Positions 8,619-17,693 of a stretch of DNA of 64,000 nt are shown here, in pieces (positions within the stretch are counted from its first letter, which is position 1; each line of letters begins with the position of its first letter). This stretch comes from Neoaquamicrobium sediminum. Its GTDB lineage: Bacteria; Pseudomonadota; Alphaproteobacteria; Rhizobiales; Rhizobiaceae. The stretch is from contig NZ_JABETK010000002.1 in the NCBI RefSeq assembly GCF_013240295.1, positions 992,001 through 1,056,000 on the forward strand, given 5' to 3'. The position numbers and the translations under genes were made by a program. The notes under the pieces are model-generated. The model searched no databases, was not told where the DNA came from, and saw only the letters and a list, made by a program, of their open reading frames with translations.

Positions 8619-9041
8619 TCACTCCCCGAAGCCCTGCCCCGTTTCGCGCGGGTTGAGCCGGATCAGGCGCAGATCGAGCACAGCCGCCTGCCGGTGGATC
8701 ACCGCCTTCTGGTAGTCGGGGTCCTTGACCATCTCGACGAATGCCGCGCCGGACGGGTATTGGGCGATGAAGCAGCGGTCCCAACGCTCCTCCGCCGGAC
8801 CGATCAGCATCAGCCGGAAATCGCCCGACCATGCGATACGGCCGCCAACACGGCGGAAGATCGGCCCGCTCTCGCGACCGTAGGCGGCGTAGGCTTCCGC
8901 CCCCGTCGCCGCGCGACCGTCTGGATACACAGCCTTGTCACGCAGCCGCACGAGGTTGAGCATGTGGATCGGCCCCTCCTCCGCCAGCCGACGAAACGCG
9001 CCGAACGTTTCCCGCGTCGGGTCGACATATCCTTCGCTCAT
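8619..9041 (-). CDS. DUF1330 family protein
   Basis: A 140-residue protein of the DUF1330 family, a ferredoxin-like (dimeric alpha/beta barrel) fold of unknown function. The typical start PIHMLNLVRLRDKA, the central GAEAYAAYGRESGPIF and IAWSGDF, and the late AQYPSGAAFVEMVKDPDYQ all fit. The ATG at 9041 is preceded by GGAGGAG. Family members have the fold of monooxygenases of the NIPSNAP/EthD type, but no catalytic residues are established. It lies 33 bases after the secreted hydrolase-like gene on the same strand and could share its transcript. Confidence 0.82.
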   Translation of the reverse strand: MSEGYVDPTRETFGAFRRLAEEGPIHMLNLVRLRDKAVYPDGRAATGAEAYAAYGRESGPIFRRVGGRIAWSGDFRLMLIGPAEERWDRCFIAQYPSGAAFVEMVKDPDYQKAVIHRQAAVLDLRLIRLNPRETGQGFGE

Positions 9042-9074
9042 GCGGATACTCCTCCACTTGCAGTCAAATGATCA

Positions 9075-9971
9075 TCACCTCGATGCATCCATCCAGTTCA
9101 GCGTGCCGCGCCAGTCGGACATGCGGATAGGCGTGCCGTGGCTGCCGGTCTCGAAGCGTACGAAACGCGCCGGATAGCCGGGTGATTTCTGCAGGATCGA
9201 CCGGAAAAATTGTTCCTGCTGTTCAACGGGGAAAACCCTGTCGTCTCCACCGTGACCGAAGAACACCGGCACCTTGCGCTTGAAGGCGCGGCTGGAAAGA
9301 AAGCCTTCGTCCCAGTGCGAGCCGAGCAGAAGCAGCCCGCCAAGGCGTGGCGCCACGCGCTCGTTGTCGGCAAGTCGCCAGCAGATACCCCCGCCCATCG
9401 AACCGCAGGCAACGAACACCGACGCCTGGGGCGAGTGCGCGGCATAAAGCGAGATCAGGCTCGCGACCTGGCGCGCACCCGTCGCCCCGAAATCCGAGAA
9501 GTCGGTCGTGAGGTAGAGGCCGCCGTTGCGCACGGCCAGATTCTTGATCCGGTTGAAATTGCCACCGAAAGTGAAGTCGTCCATGCCTTGGCGCCGGTTG
9601 CCGCCCTGCCCGTACAGATAGACCACGATGAACCGCGCGTTCTGCTGCCGCCCGACGGCCATGTGCGGCATGCGCGCGACCTCTGTGGTGGCAATTAGAT
9701 CCTGCTGGTCCCGCCGAACAGAAAGGTCGACATAGCCCCCGTTGACCCGCCGCTCCGGTATCTCGTCACGTTGATTGATGTCGCGCTTGGAACGGTAGTC
9801 GACCGCCATGTAGCGGCCGTCGTCTGCCTGCCTGAGCACATGCGGATAGGCGAAAAGGTCGTCCTTGAAAGGTGCGAGCAACTCGGCCTGCGCGATGGAC
9901 GTGGAAAGGAGCGCGCTGCAAAACGCGACCGCGAGCGTTTTCAGAATACCCGAAAGGAGCGATGGACTCAT
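9075..9971 (-). CDS. Exported alpha/beta-hydrolase-fold protein
   Basis: A 298-residue protein with a signal peptide (ILKTLAVAFCSALLSTSIAQA) and an alpha/beta-hydrolase core: a strand FIVVYLYGQGGN acting as oxyanion segment, nucleophile elbow CGSMGGG, PVFFGHGGDDRVFP with the likely acid Asp, and GSHGTPI with the likely His. It is therefore a periplasmic serine hydrolase of unknown substrate. The long N-terminal part before the core (about 100 residues) is not one I recognise. It precedes the DUF1330 gene on the same strand. Confidence 0.7.
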   Translation of the reverse strand: MSPSLLSGILKTLAVAFCSALLSTSIAQAELLAPFKDDLFAYPHVLRQADDGRYMAVDYRSKRDINQRDEIPERRVNGGYVDLSVRRDQQDLIATTEVARMPHMAVGRQQNARFIVVYLYGQGGNRRQGMDDFTFGGNFNRIKNLAVRNGGLYLTTDFSDFGATGARQVASLISLYAAHSPQASVFVACGSMGGGICWRLADNERVAPRLGGLLLLGSHWDEGFLSSRAFKRKVPVFFGHGGDDRVFPVEQQEQFFRSILQKSPGYPARFVRFETGSHGTPIRMSDWRGTLNWMDASR

Positions 9972-10013
9972 GAGTGCGACTCTAAGCGAAGAGTGACGCG
10001 CGAGGCCAGAGCA

Positions 10014-11621
10014 TCAGTCGGCAGGTTCGCCACCTGCCAGCGCCAGCGCCTCCGGCGTGTCGATGTCGAGGCTCGCGGCAGCACCAATCTCGACGTCAAT
10101 CACAGGCAGCTCGCTGCTTTCGACGATCTGCCGCGCACCGGTGTCGCCCTCGAGCGTCGCCACGGCAGCAAACAGCGACCGTGGCAGGATGACGGGATTG
10201 CCGCGCTTGCCGGCGTGGGTCGCGCGAATGATCGCATTGCCGTGCTCCCGAACGAAAGCCTTCAAGAGCATGTCGATGTGGGCCGAAGTCACCTCCGGCA
10301 TGTCGCCAAGCGCGACCAACGCACCCGCGGCGTCTTGCGGAAGCGCCGCAATCCCGGTCTTGAGCGAGGACGCCAAACCGCTGGCGTAGCCGGCGTTGTC
10401 GACCATGCGCACATCGAAGCTGCCAAGGGCCGCGCGTACGCGATCTCCCTCGTGACCGGTGACGACAACAACGCTGCGGACCCCGGAATCTAAAAGCGCT
10501 TGAGCCGCATGCCGAACGAGCGGCTGGCCGGAAATCCGTGACAGCAGCTTGTTGGGGCCGCCCATGCGCTGCCCGCGTCCCGCCGCCAGCAGCACCGCAT
10601 CCACCACAGCCTTGCGCGACGGCCGCGGCTCGCGCGGCTGAGGCCGCGTCTCGATCTCCATCAGAAGGCCGCCGACACCCATGCCGGCGATCTCGCGGTC
10701 TCCGATCGGTAGACCGGCCACGATGCGGTCCAGCACCCAGTCGAAACCGTTGAGCTTGGGGCTGCGTGCGCAGCCCGGTGCCCCGACGATCGGCCGCCCA
10801 TCCAGTTCACCCAGCACCAGCAGGTTGCCCGGATCGACAGGCATGCCGACACGGCTGACAAAGCCGCCCGCGCCTCTTATCGCTGCCGGGATCACGTCAT
10901 CAGGGTCCGATACCGCCGATGCCCCGAAGACGATGACCATGTCTGCCTCGCCTTTGAGAGCCGTGATCGCCTCCGCCACCTCTTTGTCCTCGTGCCGCGT
11001 ACGCGTTTCACGCACGATGATGCTGCCGGAGCGTGCGAGCCGCTCCGCCGTCAGCCGTGCCGTCTTCTCGAGCACACTCGTTTTGACCGACGGCAATACG
11101 GTCTGTACAAGCCCCACGTACCGGGGCTCAAAGCCGTGCAGTCCGATGACACCCCCGCATCCTGCGATGTCGGCCGCGCGTTCGACCAGCGTTCTGGCCA
11201 CCGCGAACGGGATGATCTTCACCGTCGCCAGCATCTGCCCGGCGCTCACAGGAGCAAATTCGGCAAGCGTGGCGAGCGTAATCGCCGGATCGACCGCGTT
11301 GATCGCATCGACGGCCGCGCGGTCGACAACGAACAATCCCGCCTTTTCGGCATGCAGGTTGACGCGGCCGGTCGCTGCGCGCCGCACTTCGATGCCCGGT
11401 GCGGCAAGGCCGTCGGCGATCTGCGTCGCAGCGGCATTTTCATCGAGGTCGCCGGGTTCCAGCACCGCAGCGATGACCTCGTTCAGCCCCGCCGCCTTCA
11501 TGGCAGCGACATCGTCGGCGCCCAGCACGGTTGCCTTGCGCCAGCTCCGACCTTCCACAGCTACGGAATGGGCAAGGACCGCGCCTTCTGCTTCATCGAT
11601 GCTGACCGGCCCAAATTTCAT
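10014..11621 (-). CDS. Molybdopterin-binding / MobA-like NTP-transferase fusion (MocA-type)
   Basis: A 535-residue two-domain protein. Residues 1-325 form a molybdopterin-binding MoeA/MogA-like region, with FGASAVSDPDDVIP at 232-245 and GAPGCARSPK at 280-289. Residues 338-535 are a MobA/MocA-like nucleotidyltransferase, with LLAAGRGQRMGGPNKLL at 344-360 and LVALGDMPEV further on. In the xanthine/CO dehydrogenase family such proteins attach CMP to molybdopterin to form the MCD cofactor; cytidyl use is inferred from context, not seen. It overlaps the upstream XdhC-like gene by four bases and is the last gene of the cluster that begins at 15385. Confidence 0.82.
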   Translation of the reverse strand: MKFGPVSIDEAEGAVLAHSVAVEGRSWRKATVLGADDVAAMKAAGLNEVIAAVLEPGDLDENAAATQIADGLAAPGIEVRRAATGRVNLHAEKAGLFVVDRAAVDAINAVDPAITLATLAEFAPVSAGQMLATVKIIPFAVARTLVERAADIAGCGGVIGLHGFEPRYVGLVQTVLPSVKTSVLEKTARLTAERLARSGSIIVRETRTRHEDKEVAEAITALKGEADMVIVFGASAVSDPDDVIPAAIRGAGGFVSRVGMPVDPGNLLVLGELDGRPIVGAPGCARSPKLNGFDWVLDRIVAGLPIGDREIAGMGVGGLLMEIETRPQPREPRPSRKAVVDAVLLAAGRGQRMGGPNKLLSRISGQPLVRHAAQALLDSGVRSVVVVTGHEGDRVRAALGSFDVRMVDNAGYASGLASSLKTGIAALPQDAAGALVALGDMPEVTSAHIDMLLKAFVREHGNAIIRATHAGKRGNPVILPRSLFAAVATLEGDTGARQIVESSELPVIDVEIGAAASLDIDTPEALALAGGEPAD

Positions 11622-12328
11622 TCCGCAGCCGCAGTCTCGGCACGTTCGGTGCCGCGCGTGCGCAGGGCCTGCACGATCTGGGCCAGCACCGCGACCGCGA
11701 TCTCTGCCGGGCTCGACGCAGCGATGTCCAGACCGATCGGCGCGCGTATGCGGTCGATCTGGGCCTGCGTGGCTCCCTGCGACAGCAGTCGCTCAACCCG
11801 CTTTGCGTGCGTCTTGCGGCTGCCTAGCGCACCGACATAGAAGCATCCGGCCTCAAGCGCTGAAAGCAGCGGAAAGTCGTCGATCTTGGGGTCGTGCGTC
11901 ACCGCCGCCAGGGCCGTGAACGCATCAAGAGGCTTTCGTCCCAGCACATCCTGCGGCCACTCGGCATGCAGATCGACTTCCGGGAACCGTTCCGGTGTGG
12001 CAAACGCGGTACGCGGATCGATGATTTCGACATCGAAGCCGGCCAGACGCGCCATCGGCGCCAGCGCCTGGCTGATATGCACCGCCCCGACGATGACGAT
12101 ACGCGGTGGTGGCAGATGTGCATTCAGAAACAGTGTGCGCCCATCGACCTCGATCGCCTGCGAACGCCCCGTGCGAAAGGCTTGCCGCGTCGCCTCGCCA
12201 AGCCCGCCCGCGACAGTATCGCTCTCGCGCACTATACGGCTCGATCCATCTCCGAGATCAGTCACGAGAATTGCGGCCCTACGGGCGCGGCGCTCGGCGT
12301 TCAGCGTGTTGAGGACGGTCGGGTCCAT
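11618..12328 (-). CDS. XdhC-like Rossmann-domain maturation protein
   Basis: A 236-residue protein carrying the C-terminal XdhC Rossmann domain: VIVGAVHISQALAPMARLAG, then FDVEIIDPRTAFA, AVTHDPKIDDFPLL and the ending-side YVGALGSRKTHAKR with RIRAPIGLDI. XdhC proteins bind molybdenum cofactor and help insert it, sulphurated, into xanthine-dehydrogenase-type enzymes. It sits three bases after the XdhC N-terminal half and overlaps the MocA-like fusion, so the two halves of XdhC, fused in many bacteria, are separate polypeptides here. Confidence 0.88.
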   Translation of the reverse strand: MDPTVLNTLNAERRARRAAILVTDLGDGSSRIVRESDTVAGGLGEATRQAFRTGRSQAIEVDGRTLFLNAHLPPPRIVIVGAVHISQALAPMARLAGFDVEIIDPRTAFATPERFPEVDLHAEWPQDVLGRKPLDAFTALAAVTHDPKIDDFPLLSALEAGCFYVGALGSRKTHAKRVERLLSQGATQAQIDRIRAPIGLDIAASSPAEIAVAVLAQIVQALRTRGTERAETAAAE

Positions 12329-12331
12329 GCT

Positions 12332-12670
12332 TCAGCCCAGACGCTCGACGAAGACCCTGATGCGGCCGCCGCAGGAAAGCCCTACCTGCCATGCCGTCTC
12401 GTCGGCAACGCCGAATTCCAGCATGCGCGGCGTTCCGGAAGAGATGATGTCGACCGCCTCCGCCACCACGGCACCCTCGACGCAGCCGCCAGACACCGAT
12501 CCGTGGAAATTGCCGTCTGCGTCGATCACGAGGTGGCTGCCGGCCGGACGGGGCGCGGAGCCCCAGGTCTCGACGACGGTGGCGATCGCCACGTCCTTGC
12601 CTTCGTTCTTCCATTGCTCCGCGATCATCAGCGGATCGCGTGCTTCGTCGGGTGTCGCAACCTGTGTCAT
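12332..12670 (-). CDS. XdhC/CoxI N-terminal-domain protein
   Basis: A 112-residue protein consisting only of the XdhC_CoxI domain. The family motifs GSAPRPAGSHLVI, SVSGGCVEGAVV and the C-terminal SCGG with Cys100 are all present; the CGG cysteine is thought to take part in cofactor handling. It would work with the Rossmann-domain partner three bases downstream. This split CoxI/CoxF arrangement is known from CO-dehydrogenase accessory operons. Start ATG at 12670; 36 bases separate it from the CoxE-like gene upstream. Confidence 0.88.
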   Translation of the reverse strand: MTQVATPDEARDPLMIAEQWKNEGKDVAIATVVETWGSAPRPAGSHLVIDADGNFHGSVSGGCVEGAVVAEAVDIISSGTPRMLEFGVADETAWQVGLSCGGRIRVFVERLG

Positions 12671-12706
12671 TGGAAGCCTCCAGCCGTAATATGGTCACGC
12701 AGGGGT

Positions 12707-13940
12707 CTACCTGCCAAGACCCAGCCATTGCCGAGGGTCTGCTTCGCGCGAGCGGGAGGCCGAAAGCGCTTGCACGAGATCGGACAACGCCTCCAGCGAA
12801 TGGACGGGCCGGAACTCGTCGACATGCGGCAGCATCGCCCGCACGCCCCGCGCACGCGCCTCGAACCCGTCGAAACGTAGCAGCGGGTTGAGCCATATGA
12901 GCCGCCGGCAGGACCGCTTCAATCGCGCCATCTCCTGTTCGAGCAGGACGGTATCCTCGCGTTCCAGCCCATCGGTTATGAGAAGCACGATGGCGCCCTG
13001 CCAGCACACGCCGCGACCATTGATGGTTGAACGTCCGCAGCGTCTCGCCGATGCGCGTGCCGCCCGACCAGTCTTTCACAGACGCCGCGCACTCGGCCAG
13101 CGCCTCGTCGGGATCGCGCCGGCGTAACTGCCGCGTCAGGTTCGTCAGCCGCGTGCCGAAGACGAATGTGTGCACCCGGCTGCGGCTTTCGCTCAGCGCA
13201 TGCAGGAAATGCAGGAAGATGCGGCTGTACTGGCTCATCGAGCCGGAAATATCGGCCAGCACGACCAACGGCGGGTGAATCTCGCGCACCGAGCGGAATT
13301 TCTGCGGGATCAGGTCGCCGCCGGTCCTCAGCGCCGCCTTCATCATGGCACGCGCATCATGGCGCGAACCGTGCGGGTCCGGCCGAAAACGCCGGGTCGC
13401 GACGCGGTCATGCGGCAGTTTCAGCCCGGCGATCACGCGTTTCGCTTCGGCAAGTTCACGCGCCGTCATCTGCGCGAAATCCTTCTGTCGCAGGATTTCG
13501 TTGCCGGAAACGGTGAAACGCGCGTCGATCTCGATCTCGGGGCGTTCCTGAATCGGCTGATTCTTGCGATGGCCCTCGAACATCGCGTCGGCAACCCGCG
13601 TTTCCGCAGCCCGGCTCTTCTCCCTTTCCCGGCTGTCGGGCGCCACAGGCGAAAACATCGCGATCATCTTCTCGATCAGCTCACGCGATTTCCAGAAAAG
13701 TCGGAACGCCTCGTCGAAGGTTGCGTGATCCTCGCGTCGATTCACCAGCACGGCATGCAGCGTCCAGTAGAAATCGTCACGCCCGCCTATCCCGGCGGCA
13801 AGCACCGCCTCGATGGCATCCTTGACAGCCGCCGGGCCGACGCGCATGCCAGCCTTGCGCAGGGCGCGTGCGAAATAGACGATGTTGTCGGCGATGCGCC
13901 CCTGTGGGTCGGTCGTCGCGGGTATAGTCGTCTCGGCCAT
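12707..13940 (-). CDS. CoxE-like VWA-domain protein (apparent frameshift)
   Basis: About 410 residues when repaired. The N-terminal two thirds read in one frame and include the MIDAS motif ADISGSMS (Asp230, Ser232, Ser234) of a von Willebrand A domain, up to TLRTFNHQWSRRVL near 13005. The last part continues in another frame as QGAIVLLITDGLERED...RLIWLNPLLRFDGF to the stop at 12707. The break lies about 12999-13010 and needs one base removed or two added. CoxE pairs with a MoxR ATPase (CoxD) to mature the active site of Mo/Cu CO dehydrogenase and related hydroxylases. Six bases separate it from the MoxR gene. Confidence 0.8.
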
Positions 13941-13946
13941 CGGAGG

Positions 13947-14874
13947 CTATTCCGCCGCGGCCAGCTCGGCCTTCACTTCGTCGAGGATGCGGCGTCCCGC
14001 CCTGCCCGATGCGCGCGATGTCGTCCTGATATTTCAGCAGCACGCCGATCGTGTCCGAAACGGTTTCCGGATCGAGAGCGACCTTGTCGAGCTCGGTCAG
14101 AGCGCCGGCCCAGTCCAGCGTTTCGGCAACGCCTGGAGCCTTGAAAAGGTCGATCTGGCGAAGCTTCTGGACGAAGGAAACCACTTCGGCCGAAAGCCTC
14201 GCATTGGCATGCGGCACCTTGCGATGGACGATTTCCAGTTCGCGCGCCGCGTCCGGGTAATCGACCCAGTGGTAGAGGCAGCGCCGCTTCAGCGCGTCAT
14301 GAATCTCGCGCGTGCGGTTTGTGGTGATGATGACCAGCGGCGGCTCCGCAGCGCGGATCGTGCCCAGTTCCGGAACTGTCACCTGCCAGTCGGACAGGAT
14401 TTCCAGCAGGAACGCCTCGAAGGCCTCGTCGGTGCGGTCGAGCTCGTCTATCAGGAAAACCGGTGCCGCACCCTTGTCGCCCGTCAGCGCGTCGAGCACC
14501 GGACGGCGGATCAGGTATTTTTCGGAAAAGACGTTGCGCTCCATCGCCACGCGGCTCGTCTCGCCGGTTGCTTCCTCCATGCGGATTTCGATCATCTGCG
14601 CGGCGTAGTTCCATTCATAAACCGCAGACGAGACGTCGAGCCCTTCGTAGCACTGCAGGCGGATCAGCCTGCGACCCAACGCCGACGACAGCACCTTGGC
14701 GATCTCGGTCTTGCCGACACCCGCCTCGCCTTCGAGAAACAGCGGCCGCTGCATGCGCAGGCTCAGGAAAAGCACTGTGGCCAGAGCGCGGTCGGCGACA
14801 TAATCCGCGCCGGCAAGCATCTCGACCGTCTCGTCGATCGATCCCGGCACCGGACGCGGCTTTGTATCGGCCAT
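13947..14874 (-). CDS. MoxR-family AAA+ ATPase (CoxD-like; apparent frameshift near its end)
   Basis: About 308 residues after repair. Walker A is GEAGVGKT at 49-56 and Walker B is FLIDELDRTDE around 140-150, with sensor region VIITTNRTREIHDALKRRCLYHW. This is a MoxR AAA+ ATPase that acts as a metal-centre or complex-remodelling chaperone together with the VWA partner just downstream. The reading frame is lost after QDDIARIG near 14000; one frame over, GRAGRRILDEVKAELAAAE resumes and stops at 13947. Removing one G (plus-strand C) between 13996 and 14007 restores it. It overlaps nothing; 16 bases separate it from the flavin reductase. Confidence 0.82.
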
Positions 14875-14890
14875 GGTCTCTCCGAATGCC

Positions 14891-15385
14891 CTATCCGAGA
14901 ATACGGTAGGCGCGTTGGTGATAAATCAGCGGATCAAGGCTATCGCCGATCCGCACACCTGTCACCTTGCCGAACAGCACGCGATGCGTGGCGACCTTTG
15001 CCTCGACGAGCTGACAGTCGAACGTGGCGAGCGCGCCGGGCAAGACAGGCGCGCCCGAGGCTTCGGTTTCCCATCGGGCCAGGGCAAAGCGCTCTTCCTG
15101 CGACAGGCCGGTAAGGCCGGAGAACGCGTCGGCGAGCGCGCGTTGCTCCGTCGCCAGCGTGTTCAGTGCGAAAACGCCGTTCTGTGCAAAGCAGTCATTG
15201 TCCGTCTTGACGCGATTGAGGCACACCAGGATCGTCGGCGGATCGTCCGAGACGGAACATGCGGCGATCACCGTCACGCCGCGCCGCCCGTAAGGGCCGT
15301 CGGTCGTCACCACATGCACCGCACCCGCAAAACGGCTCATCGCCTCGCGATAGAGGCGTGGCTCGACAGCATTCTTCTTCAGCAC
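14891..15385 (-). CDS. Flavin reductase family (RutF-like) protein
   Basis: About 164 residues, the length of the FMN-binding split-barrel flavin reductases. The core motifs AVHVVTTDGPYGRRGVTVIAACSVSDDPPTILVCLN and FALNTLATEQ...AFSG can be seen in short pieces through the protein. It would supply reduced FMN from NAD(P)H to a partner monooxygenase; no partner is adjacent. Start set at the GTG at 15385, which has GGGA six bases upstream. First gene of the maturation cluster running to 10014, although co-transcription is only inferred from spacing. Confidence 0.8.
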   Translation of the reverse strand: MLKKNAVEPRLYREAMSRFAGAVHVVTTDGPYGRRGVTVIAACSVSDDPPTILVCLNRVKTDNDCFAQNGVFALNTLATEQRALADAFSGLTGLSQEERFALARWETEASGAPVLPGALATFDCQLVEAKVATHRVLFGKVTGVRIGDSLDPLIYHQRAYRILG

Positions 15386-15547
15386 CGCGTTTCCCGCATT
15401 TTCATCCTGACCGCATATAGGTTCCGGCGAGGATGCAGCCAAGCGCCGCACCGGCCCCCTGCCCCGCTCTAGCCTGTTGCGCCCTCACCCGCCAGCCTTT
15501 ACCAAGTTGACGCACTTTCCACGAATTGACGGCGTCGGCAAAGCTTC

Positions 15548-16612
15548 ATGCGTCATCCGGTCCAATCCCTGCTTCTGGCTTGCGCGTTAGCGCTTGCGGG
15601 CAGCGGCTATGCGGCGGCGGAGCGGATCGGGCTTGCCGCACCGCTCGAGGGACCGCTGGCGCTGCTGGGTCAGCAGGTGCGCGACGGCGCGCAGATCGCA
15701 GCGCGCCTGGGTGGCCAACAACTGATCGTTGAAGACGACGCCTGCGATGCACCCGGCGGAGAGCGCGCTGCCCGCGCCTTCATAGAGGCCGAAGTCCAGA
15801 TCGCCGTCGGCTTTCTTTGCTCGGAAGCGCTGGAATCGGCATTGCCGCTGCTGCGCGACGCCGGCATTCCCGTCGTAACGTCCGGCGTGCGTAACAGCGG
15901 GATTACCGACCGGCGCACCCGCGAGGGCTGGCTCGTCTGGCGCGCGGCACCACGGGCCGATGCCGAACTCGCCGCCGTCTCGGACATTCTCGTTTCGCGC
16001 TGGCGTGACGAACTCTTTGCTATCGTAGACGATGGAACGATCTACGGGCGTGAGTTGGCCGAGTCGCTTCGGCTCGCCGTGGAACTGGCGGGCCTCAAGC
16101 CTGTATTCGTCGACACGTACCGTCCACAGTCGGACAATCAGGTCGGATTGGTGGGGCGGCTGCGCCGCGCAGGTGCCACTCATATCTTTGTCGGTGGTGA
16201 ACGCGACGATGTCGCCATCATTCAACGTGATGCGGCAGGCCTTGACTACGAACCGACGATTGCCGGCGGCGACGCGTTGCGCACTGCCGGCGAGATTCCA
16301 TTGGCCACCGGAACGCTCATGATTGGCCTGCCGGAATGGGCCGAAATGCTTGACGAGGAAGCGGTCGAGCGCTTCACGGAAGCAGGCATCGTACCTGAAG
16401 GTTACGTGGTTCCCTCCTACGTCTCCGTTGAGATCGCCACACAGGCTCTAGCCACTGCCGACGCCGACAGCAGGCCAGTCGCGGATGTCCTGTCTGCAGG
16501 CGGCTTCGATACCCTCATCGGCACGCTTTCCTTCGACGACAAGGGCGATCTGTCGGAGAACCTGTTCCAGCTCCTCCGTTACGACGGCGAGCGCTTCCTT
16601 CCCGTAGAGTAA
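15548..16612 (+). CDS. Periplasmic ABC-type substrate-binding protein (branched-chain amino acid type)
   Basis: A 354-residue protein with a signal peptide (SLLLACALALAGSGYAAA) followed by a type-I periplasmic binding fold like LivK: GLAAPLEGPLALLGQQVRDGAQ at the start, the hinge region VAVGF-like QIAVGFLCSEAL, PVVTSGVRNSGI and AIVDDGTIYGRELA. It should capture a small ligand in the periplasm. No permease or ATPase gene is nearby, so it is an orphan binding protein, or a sensor subunit. The cysteines in EDDACDAP and FLCSEA may form a disulphide. Five bases before the P1 peptidase gene. Confidence 0.8.
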   Translation: MRHPVQSLLLACALALAGSGYAAAERIGLAAPLEGPLALLGQQVRDGAQIAARLGGQQLIVEDDACDAPGGERAARAFIEAEVQIAVGFLCSEALESALPLLRDAGIPVVTSGVRNSGITDRRTREGWLVWRAAPRADAELAAVSDILVSRWRDELFAIVDDGTIYGRELAESLRLAVELAGLKPVFVDTYRPQSDNQVGLVGRLRRAGATHIFVGGERDDVAIIQRDAAGLDYEPTIAGGDALRTAGEIPLATGTLMIGLPEWAEMLDEEAVERFTEAGIVPEGYVVPSYVSVEIATQALATADADSRPVADVLSAGGFDTLIGTLSFDDKGDLSENLFQLLRYDGERFLPVE

Positions 16613-16616
16613 CTGC

Positions 16617-17693
16617 ATGCCTTTCCGGACCGGACCGAAGAACCTCATCACGGATGTCGCCGGCTTGCGCGTCGGCAATGCGGCGGACGGGCGCCTCAAG
16701 AGCGGTGTAACCGTCGTCGTTCCCGACCGGCCTGCGGTCGCTGCCGTGCAGGTTCTGGGCGGCGCGCCGGGCACGCGCGAAACCGATGCGCTGGAGCCCC
16801 ATAATTCGCTGAAGGAAATCCATGCGCTGGTCCTTTCAGGCGGCTCGGCCTTCGGGCTGGACGCGGCCTCAGGCGTGCAGGCCGCGCTTCGCGAGGACGG
16901 AGTGGGCGTCGAGGTGCGCGGCCAGCGGGTGCCCATCGTGCCGGCAGCCATCCTTTTCGACCTGATCAATGGCGGCGACAAGGATTGGGGCCGCTACCCG
17001 CCTTATCGCGACCTCGGCTACGCAGCGGCACGCAACGCATCCGTCGATTTTGAGCTCGGCAGCACGGGCGCCGGCTGCGGCGCGCTGTCCTCCGGCCTCA
17101 AGGGCGGGCTCGGTTCGGCCTCAACGATGCTCGCGAACGGGATCACGGTCGGTGCTCTGGTCGCGGCCAATCCCGTCGGGTCCGTCACAGTCGGCCATTC
17201 GGCGCATTTCTGGGCGGCGCCCTTCGAGATCGGCGACGAATTCGGCGGCCTCGGTCTACCATCACCCCTGCCGCCAGACGCAGCCGACATACGCTGGAAG
17301 TTCGACGCGGAACCCCAACCGGGCGGCAACACCACGATTGCGGTCATCGCCACCGATGCGGTCCTAACCAAGGCGGCAGCCAAAAGGCTCGCGATCGCCG
17401 CCCACGACGGTTTCGCGCGCGCCATCTGGCCTGCTCATACACCAGCCGACGGCGATCTCGTTTTCGCGCTTTCGACCGGCGCCAGCGGCATCGAGCTGGA
17501 TGAACTCGGCGCAATGGAGCTTTCGCGGTGGCAGGCTCAACGATGGCACGCGCGATCGCGCGCGCTGTTCACGCCGCCACCCCTGCCGAAAACGATCTCT
17601 TTCCCGTCTGGAGCTCGCGCCGCGCTGAATGGCTTGCCGTCGGCGCATTTGCGGGCCATCCTCATCCTGAAACCCGATGGAGAGCCCCGATGA
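16617..17693 (+). CDS. P1-family (DmpA/BapA-like) peptidase (apparent frameshift)
   Basis: A P1-family N-terminal nucleophile aminopeptidase, which cleaves itself to expose a Ser nucleophile. The family motifs TDVAGLRVGN, LVLSGGSAFGLDAASGV, the cleavage-region STGAGCGALSSGLKGG, and the autoproteolysis-site GGNTTIAVIATDA are visible. The frame is lost after DELGAMELSR near 17528: the next frame continues as AGSTMARAIARAVHAATP...NDLFPVW. One G added after 17528 repairs it. That repaired frame has no stop before the next gene's ATG, so a second error or a stop at 17691 in the original frame (ATGA overlap) must define the end; I give 17693. Confidence 0.7.
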   Translation: MPFRTGPKNLITDVAGLRVGNAADGRLKSGVTVVVPDRPAVAAVQVLGGAPGTRETDALEPHNSLKEIHALVLSGGSAFGLDAASGVQAALREDGVGVEVRGQRVPIVPAAILFDLINGGDKDWGRYPPYRDLGYAAARNASVDFELGSTGAGCGALSSGLKGGLGSASTMLANGITVGALVAANPVGSVTVGHSAHFWAAPFEIGDEFGGLGLPSPLPPDAADIRWKFDAEPQPGGNTTIAVIATDAVLTKAAAKRLAIAAHDGFARAIWPAHTPADGDLVFALSTGASGIELDELGAMELSRWQAQRWHARSRALFTPPPLPKTISFPSGARAALNGLPSAHLRAILILKPDGEPR

